This document shows positions 1 to 7,288 of a stretch of 18,751 nucleotides of DNA, in pieces. Origin of the DNA: DATLFA01 sp039934635 (lineage in GTDB: Bacteria > Actinomycetota > Acidimicrobiia > Acidimicrobiales > WLNW01). The notes under the pieces were generated by a model, which was not told the DNA's origin, made no database searches, and saw only the letters and a program-made list of their open reading frames with translations. The stretch is taken from contig JBDTLT010000097.1 of the NCBI GenBank assembly GCA_039934635.1, positions 1 through 18,751 of the forward strand, written 5' to 3'. The position numbers were made by a program, and so were the translations under genes. The stretch's first letter is position 1. Each line of letters starts with the position of its first letter.

Positions 1-83
1 GCTACATGACGCATCCACTGCTCGCGCCGGGCGACGGTCCGGTCCTCCGCTTCCGAACGTGGTTCGACCAGTTCTATCCGTGA
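1..83 (+). CDS. C-terminal end of an unidentified protein (partial)
   Basis: An open frame enters from the left edge (codons in phase from base 3) and ends at TGA 81-83, giving 26 residues ending in WFDQFYP. Third codon positions are mostly G or C, as in the real genes of this window, which supports coding. It is convergent with the secreted-protein gene that ends at 117, leaving 33 bp between them. The fragment is too short to assign a family. It could also be chance open sequence. Confidence 0.45.
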   Translation, partial: YMTHPLLAPGDGPVLRFRTWFDQFYP

Positions 84-116
84 CCGCCGGTGGGTAGCGT
101 TTGGCGCGACTGGGCG

Positions 117-1121
117 TCAGCCCGCCTGATATTCCTCGACCAACACCTGGTTGAAGAAGTTGCTGTTGTTGATCGTGCATACGGCCAACGGGTCACCGCG
201 AACCCAGATCTGCACCGAGTGCACACCGGCTGTCACGCCGGTGAAATTACCGAACGTCGAAATGGATTCGAACGGCGCATAGGTGACGACGTTGGCTCCC
301 TGACCGGGCTCCGACAGAACGGCGTTGCTGCCACTGGCCGTCTTGCCATCGATCCGTAGCTGATAGTTACAAAACCCGGCGCCGCCCCTGGCCGACTGCG
401 AGCTCCAATCGAGGCGCAGCGTCGTACCAGCACGTTGCTTGGTGATGTTGTCGACGGTTCGCAGTAGTTCGAAGCTGTCGCCCAGCGTCGTGTCGGAGTT
501 CTCACCGTTGTAGCTGAGGGTCGTCACGATCGGCACATTGGCTTCGAGCGCGACCAGTCGGCTATCGAGATCTTGCAGACCCGCGTGGGTGCTGTAGCCG
601 ACGACGTCGATCAAGATGTCGGTCGTCGGCCCCGCGGCACCGTAGGCATCGAACGCGATCTCGATCTTGCCGATATCAGCACCCGTCGTCGGAAGGCTCA
701 CCGTCACCGCATTCGGCTGCGTCACACCGGACACGACGTTGAGGCTCGACGTCGTCGGCGCACCGGGCGCGTTGGCGGGACGGATGCTGACGAAACCGTT
801 CGCTGTCGGGGACACTGCGGTCACGTTCAGCACCACACCCGTCGCACCCGCGGGTACGACGACCTGACCGCCGATCGTGGTGGCGATTGATCCGGTCACC
901 TGAAGGTCTTGCGCCAACGCAGAGACGAATGGTCCGACCAAGCCGATGTCGACCGGATCGCGGGTGTCGAGAATGCGCACCGGTGTCACCGGCACGAACG
1001 TCGATTCACTCGCACCTATCGCCGATGCGGCGCGCGACGCGTTGAAGGACCAGATCATCGCGATGGCAGTGACAATGCCGACCGCAAACCACACAACCGA
1101 ACGAATACGAAGCGTGACCAT
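117..1121 (-). CDS. Secreted/anchored repeat-domain protein (RILDTR...DVVGY domain plus C-terminal beta-rich domain)
   Basis: This 334-aa protein is predicted to be exported. Residues 8-25 are a hydrophobic segment after basic residues (a signal peptide or membrane anchor). Residues 45-177 form a domain starting PVRILDTRDP, with VVLNVTAV near 96-103 and ending DILIDVVGY (168-176). The same layout recurs in the partial gene at 18390-18751, so the two are paralogous. A short heptad-like stretch (about 179-196) links to a C-terminal domain of about 140 residues with two cysteines (C251, C315) that could pair. Start choice: ATG at 1121 has a perfect AGGAGG seven bases upstream and places the signal sequence at the N-terminus; the open frame continues upstream to 2048, but that part is antisense to the aldehyde dehydrogenase gene. 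Function is unknown; a cell-surface or adhesive role is inference. I recall this domain as expanded in Acidimicrobiia. Confidence 0.85.
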   Translation of the reverse strand: MVTLRIRSVVWFAVGIVTAIAMIWSFNASRAASAIGASESTFVPVTPVRILDTRDPVDIGLVGPFVSALAQDLQVTGSIATTIGGQVVVPAGATGVVLNVTAVSPTANGFVSIRPANAPGAPTTSSLNVVSGVTQPNAVTVSLPTTGADIGKIEIAFDAYGAAGPTTDILIDVVGYSTHAGLQDLDSRLVALEANVPIVTTLSYNGENSDTTLGDSFELLRTVDNITKQRAGTTLRLDWSSQSARGGAGFCNYQLRIDGKTASGSNAVLSEPGQGANVVTYAPFESISTFGNFTGVTAGVHSVQIWVRGDPLAVCTINNSNFFNQVLVEEYQAG

Positions 1122-1128
1122 GCCGAGA

Positions 1129-1134
1129 CCTCCT
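1129..1134 (-). promoter_or_regulatory. Shine-Dalgarno AGGAGG that fixes the start at 1121
   Basis: Read on the - strand this is a full-consensus AGGAGG seven bases before ATG 1121. It decides between this start and the much longer upstream extension of the same open frame. Confidence 0.75.
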
Positions 1135-1145
1135 GAGAAGGACGG

Positions 1146-1201
1146 ACATTCGGCGATGCGAATGTGTGAATGTCGCGAACCTATCGTGACGATCGCGAAC
1201 C
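1146..1201. repeat. Inverted and direct repeats in a divergent promoter region
   Basis: The 142-bp gap between divergent genes (1122-1263) holds a 7-bp inverted repeat, ACATTCG 1146-1152 and CGAATGT 1159-1165, with a 6-bp loop. It also holds a 9-bp direct repeat, TCGCGAACC, at 1173-1181 and 1193-1201, spaced 20 bp, near two helical turns. The position suggests regulator binding sites, but no factor can be named. Confidence 0.4.
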
Positions 1202-1228
1202 GGCGCTCACTCACCCGTTCCGCACCAC

Positions 1229-1264
1229 CTGACCACCACGAAAACGAGAGGTAGATTCGGGCTA
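1229..1264 (+). promoter_or_regulatory. Predicted leaderless promoter of the aldehyde dehydrogenase operon
   Basis: CTGACC (1229-1234, 4 of 6 matches to TTGACA), a 17-bp spacer, and TAGATT (1252-1257) lie so that the +1 would fall on or next to the A of ATG 1264. TANNNT -10 boxes 6-7 nt before a start codon are typical of leaderless actinobacterial transcripts. A GAGAGG at 1246-1251 is 12 nt from the ATG, a poor SD spacing. Confidence 0.4.
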
Positions 1265-2658
1265 TGACGACGCCGGGATCGACGATTGCGGTGAAGGCGC
1301 CCTTCGACGGGCGCACCATCGACGAAGTGGCCGCCACCGATGGTGACGGCGTCAACACCGCGATCGCGCGCGCTCGATCGATGTTGCGCGCGGTGCATGC
1401 CGGCGAATTCCCGGCGTGGAAGCGCGCCGAAGTGCTCGACCTCGCGGCGCGCACATTGCGCGAGCGCGTCGAGGAGTTCGCCCGCACGATCGCGCTCGAG
1501 GCGGCGAAACCGATCCGCACCGCGCGCGTCGAAGCACAACGCGCGGTCTCGACGTTGACGTTCTCGGCGGTCGAGGCTCGCACGCTCGCAGGGCACATGG
1601 TGCCGATGGAAGGGTCAGAGGCGGGTGCGGGCAAATTGGCGTTCACACTGCGCTCGCCGATCGGAGTGATCGGGGCGATCTCGCCGTTCAACTTCCCGCT
1701 CAATCTCGTGGCCCACAAAGTCGGCCCCGCGATCGCGGCCGGCGCGCCAGTCGTGCTCAAGCCGGCGTCGGCGACACCGTTGTCTGCGATTGCGTTAGCG
1801 GAGTTGCTCACCGAGTGCGGTCTGCCCGACGGGTTCCTCACGGTCACCGTCGGCGCGGGGTCGACCGTCGGCGACGCGCTCGTCAACCATGACGACATCG
1901 CGATGATCACGTTCACCGGCTCGCCCGATGTCGGTTGGGGCATTCGAGCGCGTGCCGTCCGCAAGAAGGTCGGCCTCGAACTCGGCAACAACGCTCCGGT
2001 GATCATCGAGCCCGACAGCGACTGGCAACGGGCGGCATCGCTCATCAAGACCGCTGGTTTCAGTCATGCCGGGCAGTCGTGCATCTCGACGCAGCGCATC
2101 CTCGTGCACGAATCGATCGCCGCTCAGTTCACCGAAGCGCTCGAGGCCCAGGTGCAGTCGCTCGTCGTCGGGGATCCGCTCGACGAACGAACCGAGGTCA
2201 GCGCGCTCATCTCGATCAGCGAGCGCGACCGTGTGTGCGAGTGGATCGACGAAGCGGTTGGGACGGGCGCGAGGATCGTCACCGGCGGCGAGATCGACGG
2301 TTCGCTGCTGCGCCCGACGATCCTGAGCAACGTTGCCGACGACATGAAGGTCAGCTATCTCGAAGTCTTCGGACCCGTCGTCGGCATCAGCACCTATCGA
2401 GACTTCGACATCGCCATCGAACGCGCCAACGACACGCGCTATGGGTTGCAGGCGTCGGTCTTCACGTCGCGTCTCGATCGGGCCATGCAAGCGGTACACG
2501 GGCTCGACTTCGGGGGTGTGCTCGTCAACGAAGTCCCCACGTACCGGGCCGATCAGATGCCCTATGGTGGCCTTCGCGACAGCGGGAACACCCATGAGGG
2601 CCCGGCCTACGCGGTCCGCGAGATGACCCACGAACGTCTCGCGGTGATCCAGCTCTGA
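1264..2658 (+). CDS. NAD(P)+-dependent aldehyde dehydrogenase
   Basis: This 464-aa protein belongs to the aldehyde dehydrogenase superfamily, soluble enzymes oxidising an aldehyde to a carboxylate (or acyl-CoA) with NAD(P)+. Visible landmarks are ISPFNFPLN (139-147) with the oxyanion Asn143, VLKPAS (164-169) with the cofactor-binding lysine K166, FTGS (217-220), the general-base Glu239 in LELGNN, the nucleophile Cys273 in GQSCIST, and EVFGPV (367-372), whose Glu contacts the nicotinamide ribose. Length is slightly short for the usual 470-500 residues but all catalytic elements are present. It looks closest to lactaldehyde or non-phosphorylating glyceraldehyde-3-phosphate dehydrogenase-like groups, but the substrate cannot be assigned. 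The BKACE gene follows after 20 bp, suggesting joint action on a carbonyl or keto-acid intermediate (inference). Confidence 0.93.
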   Translation: MTTPGSTIAVKAPFDGRTIDEVAATDGDGVNTAIARARSMLRAVHAGEFPAWKRAEVLDLAARTLRERVEEFARTIALEAAKPIRTARVEAQRAVSTLTFSAVEARTLAGHMVPMEGSEAGAGKLAFTLRSPIGVIGAISPFNFPLNLVAHKVGPAIAAGAPVVLKPASATPLSAIALAELLTECGLPDGFLTVTVGAGSTVGDALVNHDDIAMITFTGSPDVGWGIRARAVRKKVGLELGNNAPVIIEPDSDWQRAASLIKTAGFSHAGQSCISTQRILVHESIAAQFTEALEAQVQSLVVGDPLDERTEVSALISISERDRVCEWIDEAVGTGARIVTGGEIDGSLLRPTILSNVADDMKVSYLEVFGPVVGISTYRDFDIAIERANDTRYGLQASVFTSRLDRAMQAVHGLDFGGVLVNEVPTYRADQMPYGGLRDSGNTHEGPAYAVREMTHERLAVIQL

Positions 2659-2678
2659 GTGGAAATACGGGGGACGGC

Positions 2679-3602
2679 ATGGCCAGAGTCGACGAGCCGG
2701 TCATCATCGAGGCGGCGATCAACGGGGGTGCGACGAAGGCCGCCAACCCACACGTGCCGATCTCGCCCGACGAACATGTCGCCGACATCCTCGCGTCGCT
2801 CGGCGCCGGTGCCGCGATCGTTCATCACCACGACACGCTCGCGCCGACCGAACGCGCGGCGCGCCTCGCCGAAGTCGCCGGTGGTGTGTTCCGGCGCGTG
2901 CTCGCGGAGCGACCCGACGCACTGTGCTACCCCGCGACCGTGTGGGGCGGACCGATCGAAGAACGGCTGGCGCATCACCGCCTGCTCGCAGAAGAAGGAT
3001 TGTTGCGCGTCGCGTTCCTCGACCCGGGCTCGACGAACCTCGGGGTCGCGGATGCCGACGGGCTGCCGGCGCCGACCGACTTCATCTATGCCCATTCGCC
3101 GCGTGAGGTGCGCTGGTGGTTCGACGAGTTGACCGACTTGCAGCTCGGCCCGATGTTCTCGATCTTCGAGCCGAGCTTCTTGCGCGTGCCGCTGGCGTAT
3201 GAACGCGCCGGGCGCTTGCCCCGCGGCTCGTTCGTGAAGCTCTACTTCTCGGGGGGCGGTCGCAGCGACGGTCGCGCGTGGGCGTTCGGCATGCCGCCGC
3301 TACCGGCGTGCCTCGATGCCTACCTCGCGATGCTCGAAGGCTCGAACGCACCGTGGGCCGTTGCCGTGCTCGGCGGCGACGTCATCGAGAGCGGGCTCGC
3401 CCGTCTCGCGCTCGAACGTGGGGGCCACTTGCGCGTCGGGCTCGAGGACTACGTCGGCGACGATCAACCGACCAATGCCGAGCTCGTCGCCCGCGCCGTC
3501 GAGTTGTGCGCGGCGGTGGGGCGCCCGGTCGCGACGCCCGACCAAGCAGCACAACTGCTCGACGTCCCTCGAGCGCGGTCGCGCCATAGCGTGAGTGCAT
3601 GA
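2679..3602 (+). CDS. BKACE family (DUF849) beta-keto acid cleavage enzyme
   Basis: This 307-aa protein resembles 3-keto-5-aminohexanoate cleavage enzyme relatives, metal-dependent TIM-barrel enzymes that condense a beta-keto acid with acetyl-CoA to give acetoacetate and a new acyl-CoA. Visible features are N-terminal IIEAAINGG with Glu11, a conserved-looking ATKAANPHVPISP stretch, the metal-binding histidine cluster AIVHHHD (H49-H51; most relatives have HLH), SIFEPSFLR (163-171), and RVGLEDY with Glu258 in the place of the catalytic-site glutamate. Start ATG 2679 follows a GGGGGA at 2669-2674. Its stop overlaps the pirin start in ATGA (3599-3602), indicating translational coupling. The substrate is not predictable; the VHHHD variant may mark an uncharacterised subgroup. 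Confidence 0.85.
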   Translation: MARVDEPVIIEAAINGGATKAANPHVPISPDEHVADILASLGAGAAIVHHHDTLAPTERAARLAEVAGGVFRRVLAERPDALCYPATVWGGPIEERLAHHRLLAEEGLLRVAFLDPGSTNLGVADADGLPAPTDFIYAHSPREVRWWFDELTDLQLGPMFSIFEPSFLRVPLAYERAGRLPRGSFVKLYFSGGGRSDGRAWAFGMPPLPACLDAYLAMLEGSNAPWAVAVLGGDVIESGLARLALERGGHLRVGLEDYVGDDQPTNAELVARAVELCAAVGRPVATPDQAAQLLDVPRARSRHSVSA

Positions 3603-4306
3603 GCATCGACTTCCGGCCCGCCAAATCCCGCTTCCACACGAAGATCGACTGGCTCGATTCGTGGCACTCGTTCAGCTTCGCCGAACACCACGATCCGGCC
3701 AATACCCATCACGGATTGCTGCTCGTGAGCAACGACGATGTCGTCGACGCGGGCCGGGGTTTCGGCATGCATCATCACCGCGACATGGAGATCGTCACGT
3801 GGGTGATCTCGGGCCAAGTCGAGCACCGCGACTCGCAGGGCAATCATGGCGTCATTCGGCCCGGCTTGGCGCAACGCATGAGCGCGGGCAGCGGCATCAT
3901 GCACAGCGAGATGAACCCCAGCGCAACCGAGCCCGTGCGCCTCGTGCAGATGTGGGTGCTACCCGATGTGCGCGGTGGTGAGCCCGGCTACGAAGAGGCG
4001 GACATCACCGATGCACTCGCCGCCGGTGGTCTCGTCAAAGTCGCGTCGGGCATTCCCAACTCGGCGCCGATCACCATCCGCCAGCGCGGCGCGGAACTAT
4101 GGGCCGGCCATCTCGCCGCGGGCACCACCGTCGATGTGCCCCAACAAGGTCACGTGCACGTGTTCGTGGCGACCGGCAGCGTCGATCTCTCCGGCACGAC
4201 GTTGCACGACGGCGACGCGGCTCGCTTGACGAACGAAGGCGCGCACACACTCACGGTGTCCGGCGACGGCGAAACTGCCGACGTATTGATCTGGGCGACG
4301 AACTGA
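3599..4306 (+). CDS. Pirin family protein (YhhW-type bicupin)
   Basis: This 235-aa protein has the pirin N-terminal cupin pattern: FHTKIDWLDSWHSFSF near 12-27, then GMHHHRDMEIVTWV (57-69) and SGIMHSEMN (98-106). The probable metal ligands are His58, His60, His102 and Glu104, the set described for E. coli YhhW, which has quercetin 2,3-dioxygenase activity in vitro. The second half carries a further degenerate cupin. Length matches the family (about 230). The gene overlaps the BKACE stop by 4 nt, so it is the last member of the three-gene operon. Whether it is a dioxygenase here or a redox/metal-sensing partner is unknown. It converges with the ferredoxin-like gene, with only 7 bp between the stops. 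Confidence 0.92.
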   Translation: MSIDFRPAKSRFHTKIDWLDSWHSFSFAEHHDPANTHHGLLLVSNDDVVDAGRGFGMHHHRDMEIVTWVISGQVEHRDSQGNHGVIRPGLAQRMSAGSGIMHSEMNPSATEPVRLVQMWVLPDVRGGEPGYEEADITDALAAGGLVKVASGIPNSAPITIRQRGAELWAGHLAAGTTVDVPQQGHVHVFVATGSVDLSGTTLHDGDAARLTNEGAHTLTVSGDGETADVLIWATN

Positions 4307-4313
4307 TCGAGCG

Positions 4314-4496
4314 TCAGGCGACCGCGGCGACGACGCGCCGAGGTGTCGCCAAGATGCGCTCGACCGCCGACAGGCAACCACCGCAGTGTTGCGCCGCACC
4401 GCAGCGTTCGGCGACCTCGTCGATCGTCGTGGCACCGGATTCGATCTCGGCCAGCAACTGGTTGCGGCTGACGAGCGCGCAATGGCAGACGATCAT
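4314..4496 (-). CDS. Bacterioferritin-associated ferredoxin-like [2Fe-2S] protein
   Basis: This 60-aa protein starts MIVCHC and has cysteines 4, 6, 32, 38 and 41. Cys6-X31-Cys38-X2-Cys41 with the CHC start fits the BFD [2Fe-2S] fold (C-X-C-X31-32-C-X2-C), as in Bfd, which docks to bacterioferritin and passes electrons to release stored iron. Length fits Bfd (about 64 aa). Start ATG 4496 overlaps the stop of the upstream 96-aa gene (ATGA on the - strand at 4496-4493), so translation is probably coupled; an upstream extension to 4595 in the same frame overlaps that gene and is rejected. No bacterioferritin gene is visible in the window, so its partner lies elsewhere or differs. Confidence 0.85.
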   Translation of the reverse strand: MIVCHCALVSRNQLLAEIESGATTIDEVAERCGAAQHCGGCLSAVERILATPRRVVAAVA

Positions 4497-4783
4497 GGCA
4501 GTCTCACGACACACGGCAACCCGAGCGCGGTAGCAACCGAGATGCGGAGATCGGCGGGCCGATAATGGCCGACGCCATTCACCCGTGAACTCCAATGTCC
4601 ACCATCACAGGACAGGCGCACGAGCGTGCAGTATCGCAACGTGCGGCGCACCCGCTCGGCTCCCACGGTGTCGGGAATGACGTCTATGTGAACGTCGGTC
4701 GGCCCCGACGGTGTCGCGACCGCGACGGTGGCCCCCGAGGCATCGTGCGCCAGCGACAAGACCATCCCGATCACGAGGCTCAT
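4493..4783 (-). CDS. Small conserved-looking protein of unknown function, coupled to the Bfd-like gene
   Basis: This 96-aa protein is unrecognised. Its N-terminus SLVIGMVLSLAHDASGA is hydrophobic but reads more like a beta strand core than a signal peptide, two cysteines lie in CTLVRLSC, and the C-terminus (ADLRISVATALGLPCVVRLP) looks structured. The 4-nt overlap with the Bfd-like gene and the codon bias support a real gene in an iron-related operon. Start ATG 4783 has only a weak GGGTG upstream. A sequence resembling an iron box lies 14-29 bp upstream. Any iron-related role is inferred from context only. Confidence 0.65.
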   Translation of the reverse strand: MSLVIGMVLSLAHDASGATVAVATPSGPTDVHIDVIPDTVGAERVRRTLRYCTLVRLSCDGGHWSSRVNGVGHYRPADLRISVATALGLPCVVRLP

Positions 4784-4796
4784 GCTACACCCATAG

Positions 4797-4812
4797 TTAG
4801 GTATCCTTACCA
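4797..4812 (-). promoter_or_regulatory. Possible DtxR/IdeR-like iron box
   Basis: The + strand reads TTAGGTATCCTTACCA. The left half TTAGGT equals one half of the DtxR/IdeR consensus (TTAGGTTAGCCTAACCTAA), and GGTA...TACC forms an inverted repeat (4800-4803 and 4808-4811). The dyad is one base shorter than canonical and the right arm is imperfect. It lies just upstream of the operon encoding the Bfd-like protein, a class of gene often derepressed under iron limitation, which is the main reason to call it. Confidence 0.35.
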
Positions 4813-4816
4813 GTCA

Positions 4817-4839
4817 GTGGTAGAGCAGGCTCTAACCAC
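4817..4839. repeat. Imperfect hairpin between the transglutaminase and iron-operon genes
   Basis: GTGGTAGAG (4817-4825) pairs with CTCTAACCAC (4830-4839) around loop CAGG with one bulged A. It is located 39 bp after the stop of the transglutaminase-like gene on the - strand. There is no clear T-run on either side, so it could be a weak terminator, a regulatory dyad, or neither. Confidence 0.35.
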
Positions 4840-4877
4840 CCGGAGGTGCGCCATACGAGGGTGCCAGAGAACCTCGC

Positions 4878-7118
4878 TTACGAGATGCTGCTCGCTTGCG
4901 CCACCGAAGAGCTCGTCGACCCCGCGTGGGCCACGACGCTGTCGACCTGAGCAAGGTAATAGCGCAGGCGCCAACCTCTGCCGGCGTGTGCCTTCGCGCA
5001 TCGACTGATCGCCTCGACCTCGCCCCGCGCCGCCTCCACCTCGGCGAGTGCCGGGGCGTCAGGGGCATAACAGGCCGCGGTGACGAGCTGCGCCAGCGTG
5101 ACGATCTGCGCGGCGGCGCTCGCGAGCACCGGCGCGGCGCGGGTCGCGACTTCGATCGGTGTGTCGGTCACGCGGGCCTCGACCCCGCCAACCCGTAGCC
5201 ACCTCAGCGCATCGCGCCACACCCACACGATCGACGCTCGCGTGTCTTGTCGGGCGCGCTGGCGGCCGCGCCGACGACGCGTGCGATCGACCACCACCGG
5301 CAAGGCCACTGCCGCGACGAGCAGGCCCGCCAGCAGCACGATCCACTGACGGCCGCCGCCCGCCGACGATGTCGCAGTGTCGTCCACCGCGGTTGAGTCG
5401 AGTGCCGGATCGGTCATGTCCGCGGCCGGCACTGTCGTCGTCGGCGCTTCGGATGTCGTCTCGGCGGGCGCCGCGGCGTCGGCCGCCGCCGTACCGGTCG
5501 CGTCGGCAACGGCATCCGATCCGCTCCCGCTCGCCGGCGTCGGCTCGAAGCGCACCCAATTGCCGTTGATGTACAGCTCGGGCCACGCGTGCGCGTCGCG
5601 ACCGGTGACATGATACTCGTTGTCGGCGGCCGCGAATGTACCGATGCGATAGCCAATGGCAACGCGCGACGGGATGCCCAACACGCGCGCCATTGCCGCG
5701 TACGTTGCCGCGAACTGTTCGCAATACCCCGAGCCGCGCTGTAGGAAGGTGGTGATATCTGTGATCGAACTGCCGGCGGCGACGTTGAGGTCGTAGGTGA
5801 AGTTGTCGAGGAAGTACGCCTCGAGAGCGCGGGCCTTGTCGGTCACCGAGACCGCGCCGGCGTCGCGCACGATCTGATTGGCGAGCGAGTTCAACCGTTG
5901 CCGCAGCGCGCGCGGCACGGACAGTTCAGTGCTCGTCGGCGCCGCCACGTCGGCCTCGCTCGCGTTCGACCAGACGACGTAGCGATCGTTCTTGCCCAGC
6001 CGATCCGCAGTGCGCAAGGTCGCCGAATCGGGGTCGAAGACCACGGAGTTGTCGTCGAGCGACACTGCGATCGGAGCAAAGGCCGTCGGCAACCACTTGC
6101 CCCGCAGCGCCTTGATGGTGATGACCTGTTGCAACGCGTTCACGGCAGGCTCGGTGGGGAGGGTCACGGCGGCCGCGATCGAACTGCCTGCGCTCCACTC
6201 GGTGCCGTCGAAGCTGTCGAGCGCCGTCAGGCGCCAGTACTCCGGCCGCGAGGATTGCACGACGAACACTTCGGTATCGGACTGGTCGATGAGCTGCGCC
6301 CGCACCGACACGAACGGAGCGAGCGTGACACCATCGTCTTGTTGCGCCCATCCGTTGCCGATGTCGCGCCACGCAACGAGTGCTTCGTTGTTCGCACCCG
6401 GAAGCGACGGTCCGACCGCCAGCGCCACGAGCACGGCACAACACGACACGGCGAGCCCGCTCAACACGAAGCGGCGGTGCGACAGCGATCGGTCGATCAT
6501 CCATCCGCTGCCCCGATCGAAGAATGCCAGTCGATGCGCGAGCGCGAAACAGACCGATGACACGACGAGCAACGCAACGGCGGCGAACCGCTGGCGATCG
6601 TCGCCATACATGGCCGTGAGCCCGAACACCAGCACTTCGGGCACGAGCGCGCCGAAGAGTGCCCGGCGCCGGAATGCCAGCGAATCGGCCGCGACGACGG
6701 CAAGGCCGACCAACAACGACGCCGCCAACACCAACGCCCGCGTCGGCGGCACCGGGGCGCGGGTGTTGTTGACGGTCGTCCACGCCTCTGAGAGATCGGC
6801 TCGGATCGACGATCGCAGCGCGCCCACCGCGGCAGTGGCGGCCACGACGAGGATCACGAGCGGTAGTGCGGCGAGTGATCGCCATCGGCGGCGCCGCAAG
6901 AGCGCGCTGCACGCGTGCGCCGCGATCGCGGTGGCCGCGACGGGCACGACATAGGCCGCCGAATCGAACACGCGAATGAACGAGAAGATCGCCGCGGCCG
7001 AGACCAAGACGAGGCCGGCTTCCGCAGTCACCATCGCGCGCCGCGACGACGGCGGCACGAAGTGTGGCTTCGGCCACCGTTCGACCACGTACGGCTGGTC
7101 GACGCGCGGTTGCTGCAT
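4878..7118 (-). CDS. Membrane transglutaminase-like protein (DUF3488/TgpA type)
   Basis: This 746-aa protein has about six hydrophobic N-terminal segments (residues ~30-250), a large extracytoplasmic region, a transglutaminase-core cysteine-protease-like domain (~400-530), a Ser/Thr/Ala/Pro-rich linker, a further membrane helix (~587-605) and a cytoplasmic tail. Catalytic candidates are Cys466 in GSGYCEQFAAT and His510 in GRDAHAWPEL; the third residue is in WVRFEPTP, where Glu525 stands in place of the usual Asp. This layout is that of TgpA-like DUF3488/transglutaminase proteins, which commonly sit beside MoxR ATPase and DUF58 genes; neither is visible here. Start ATG 7118 has a weak GAGAG upstream; a TTG at 7151 is in frame but has no SD. 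Substrate unknown; a cell-envelope role is inferred. Confidence 0.9.
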   Translation of the reverse strand: MQQPRVDQPYVVERWPKPHFVPPSSRRAMVTAEAGLVLVSAAAIFSFIRVFDSAAYVVPVAATAIAAHACSALLRRRRWRSLAALPLVILVVAATAAVGALRSSIRADLSEAWTTVNNTRAPVPPTRALVLAASLLVGLAVVAADSLAFRRRALFGALVPEVLVFGLTAMYGDDRQRFAAVALLVVSSVCFALAHRLAFFDRGSGWMIDRSLSHRRFVLSGLAVSCCAVLVALAVGPSLPGANNEALVAWRDIGNGWAQQDDGVTLAPFVSVRAQLIDQSDTEVFVVQSSRPEYWRLTALDSFDGTEWSAGSSIAAAVTLPTEPAVNALQQVITIKALRGKWLPTAFAPIAVSLDDNSVVFDPDSATLRTADRLGKNDRYVVWSNASEADVAAPTSTELSVPRALRQRLNSLANQIVRDAGAVSVTDKARALEAYFLDNFTYDLNVAAGSSITDITTFLQRGSGYCEQFAATYAAMARVLGIPSRVAIGYRIGTFAAADNEYHVTGRDAHAWPELYINGNWVRFEPTPASGSGSDAVADATGTAAADAAAPAETTSEAPTTTVPAADMTDPALDSTAVDDTATSSAGGGRQWIVLLAGLLVAAVALPVVVDRTRRRRGRQRARQDTRASIVWVWRDALRWLRVGGVEARVTDTPIEVATRAAPVLASAAAQIVTLAQLVTAACYAPDAPALAEVEAARGEVEAISRCAKAHAGRGWRLRYYLAQVDSVVAHAGSTSSSVAQASSIS

Positions 7119-7288
7119 CCGACCACTCTCGGCCCTGGGTGAGAAAGCCAACCAAAAATGCGGTGTGAATCCAGAGAGAGAGTTGGCGCGTCCGAGCCGG
7201 GACTCTCACCAATGTTGCACGCGGTTCTTCCACTGCCTTTACCCGCGTGGCGCAATGTTGAGCGCATCAAGTGAGAAGGGAATCCGCC
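7119..7288. other. Divergent intergenic region without clear elements
   Basis: This 170-bp gap separates the transglutaminase-like gene (-) from the protease gene (+). TTGCAC at 7215-7220 with TTTACC 17 bp later (7238-7243) is a weak promoter candidate for the protease. A GAGAGT/ACTCTC pair around 7178-7206 could form a loose stem. Nothing else stands out. Confidence 0.3.

Noticed and set aside
1122..2048. N-terminal extension of the secreted-protein frame
   Set aside because: Antisense to the dehydrogenase; a signal sequence with perfect SD begins at 1121.
1795..2631. 278-codon - strand frame opposite the aldehyde dehydrogenase
   Set aside because: Complementary-frame shadow of a conserved enzyme gene.
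4813..4840. tRNA-like D-arm sequence (AGTGGTAGAGCA)
   Set aside because: No matching D-stem partner, anticodon stem, T-arm GGTTCGA or acceptor stem; it is explained by the local hairpin.
5926..7233. 435-codon - strand frame over the transglutaminase gene
   Set aside because: Same strand, different frame, Arg-rich product; the overlapping frame carries membrane helices and catalytic motifs.
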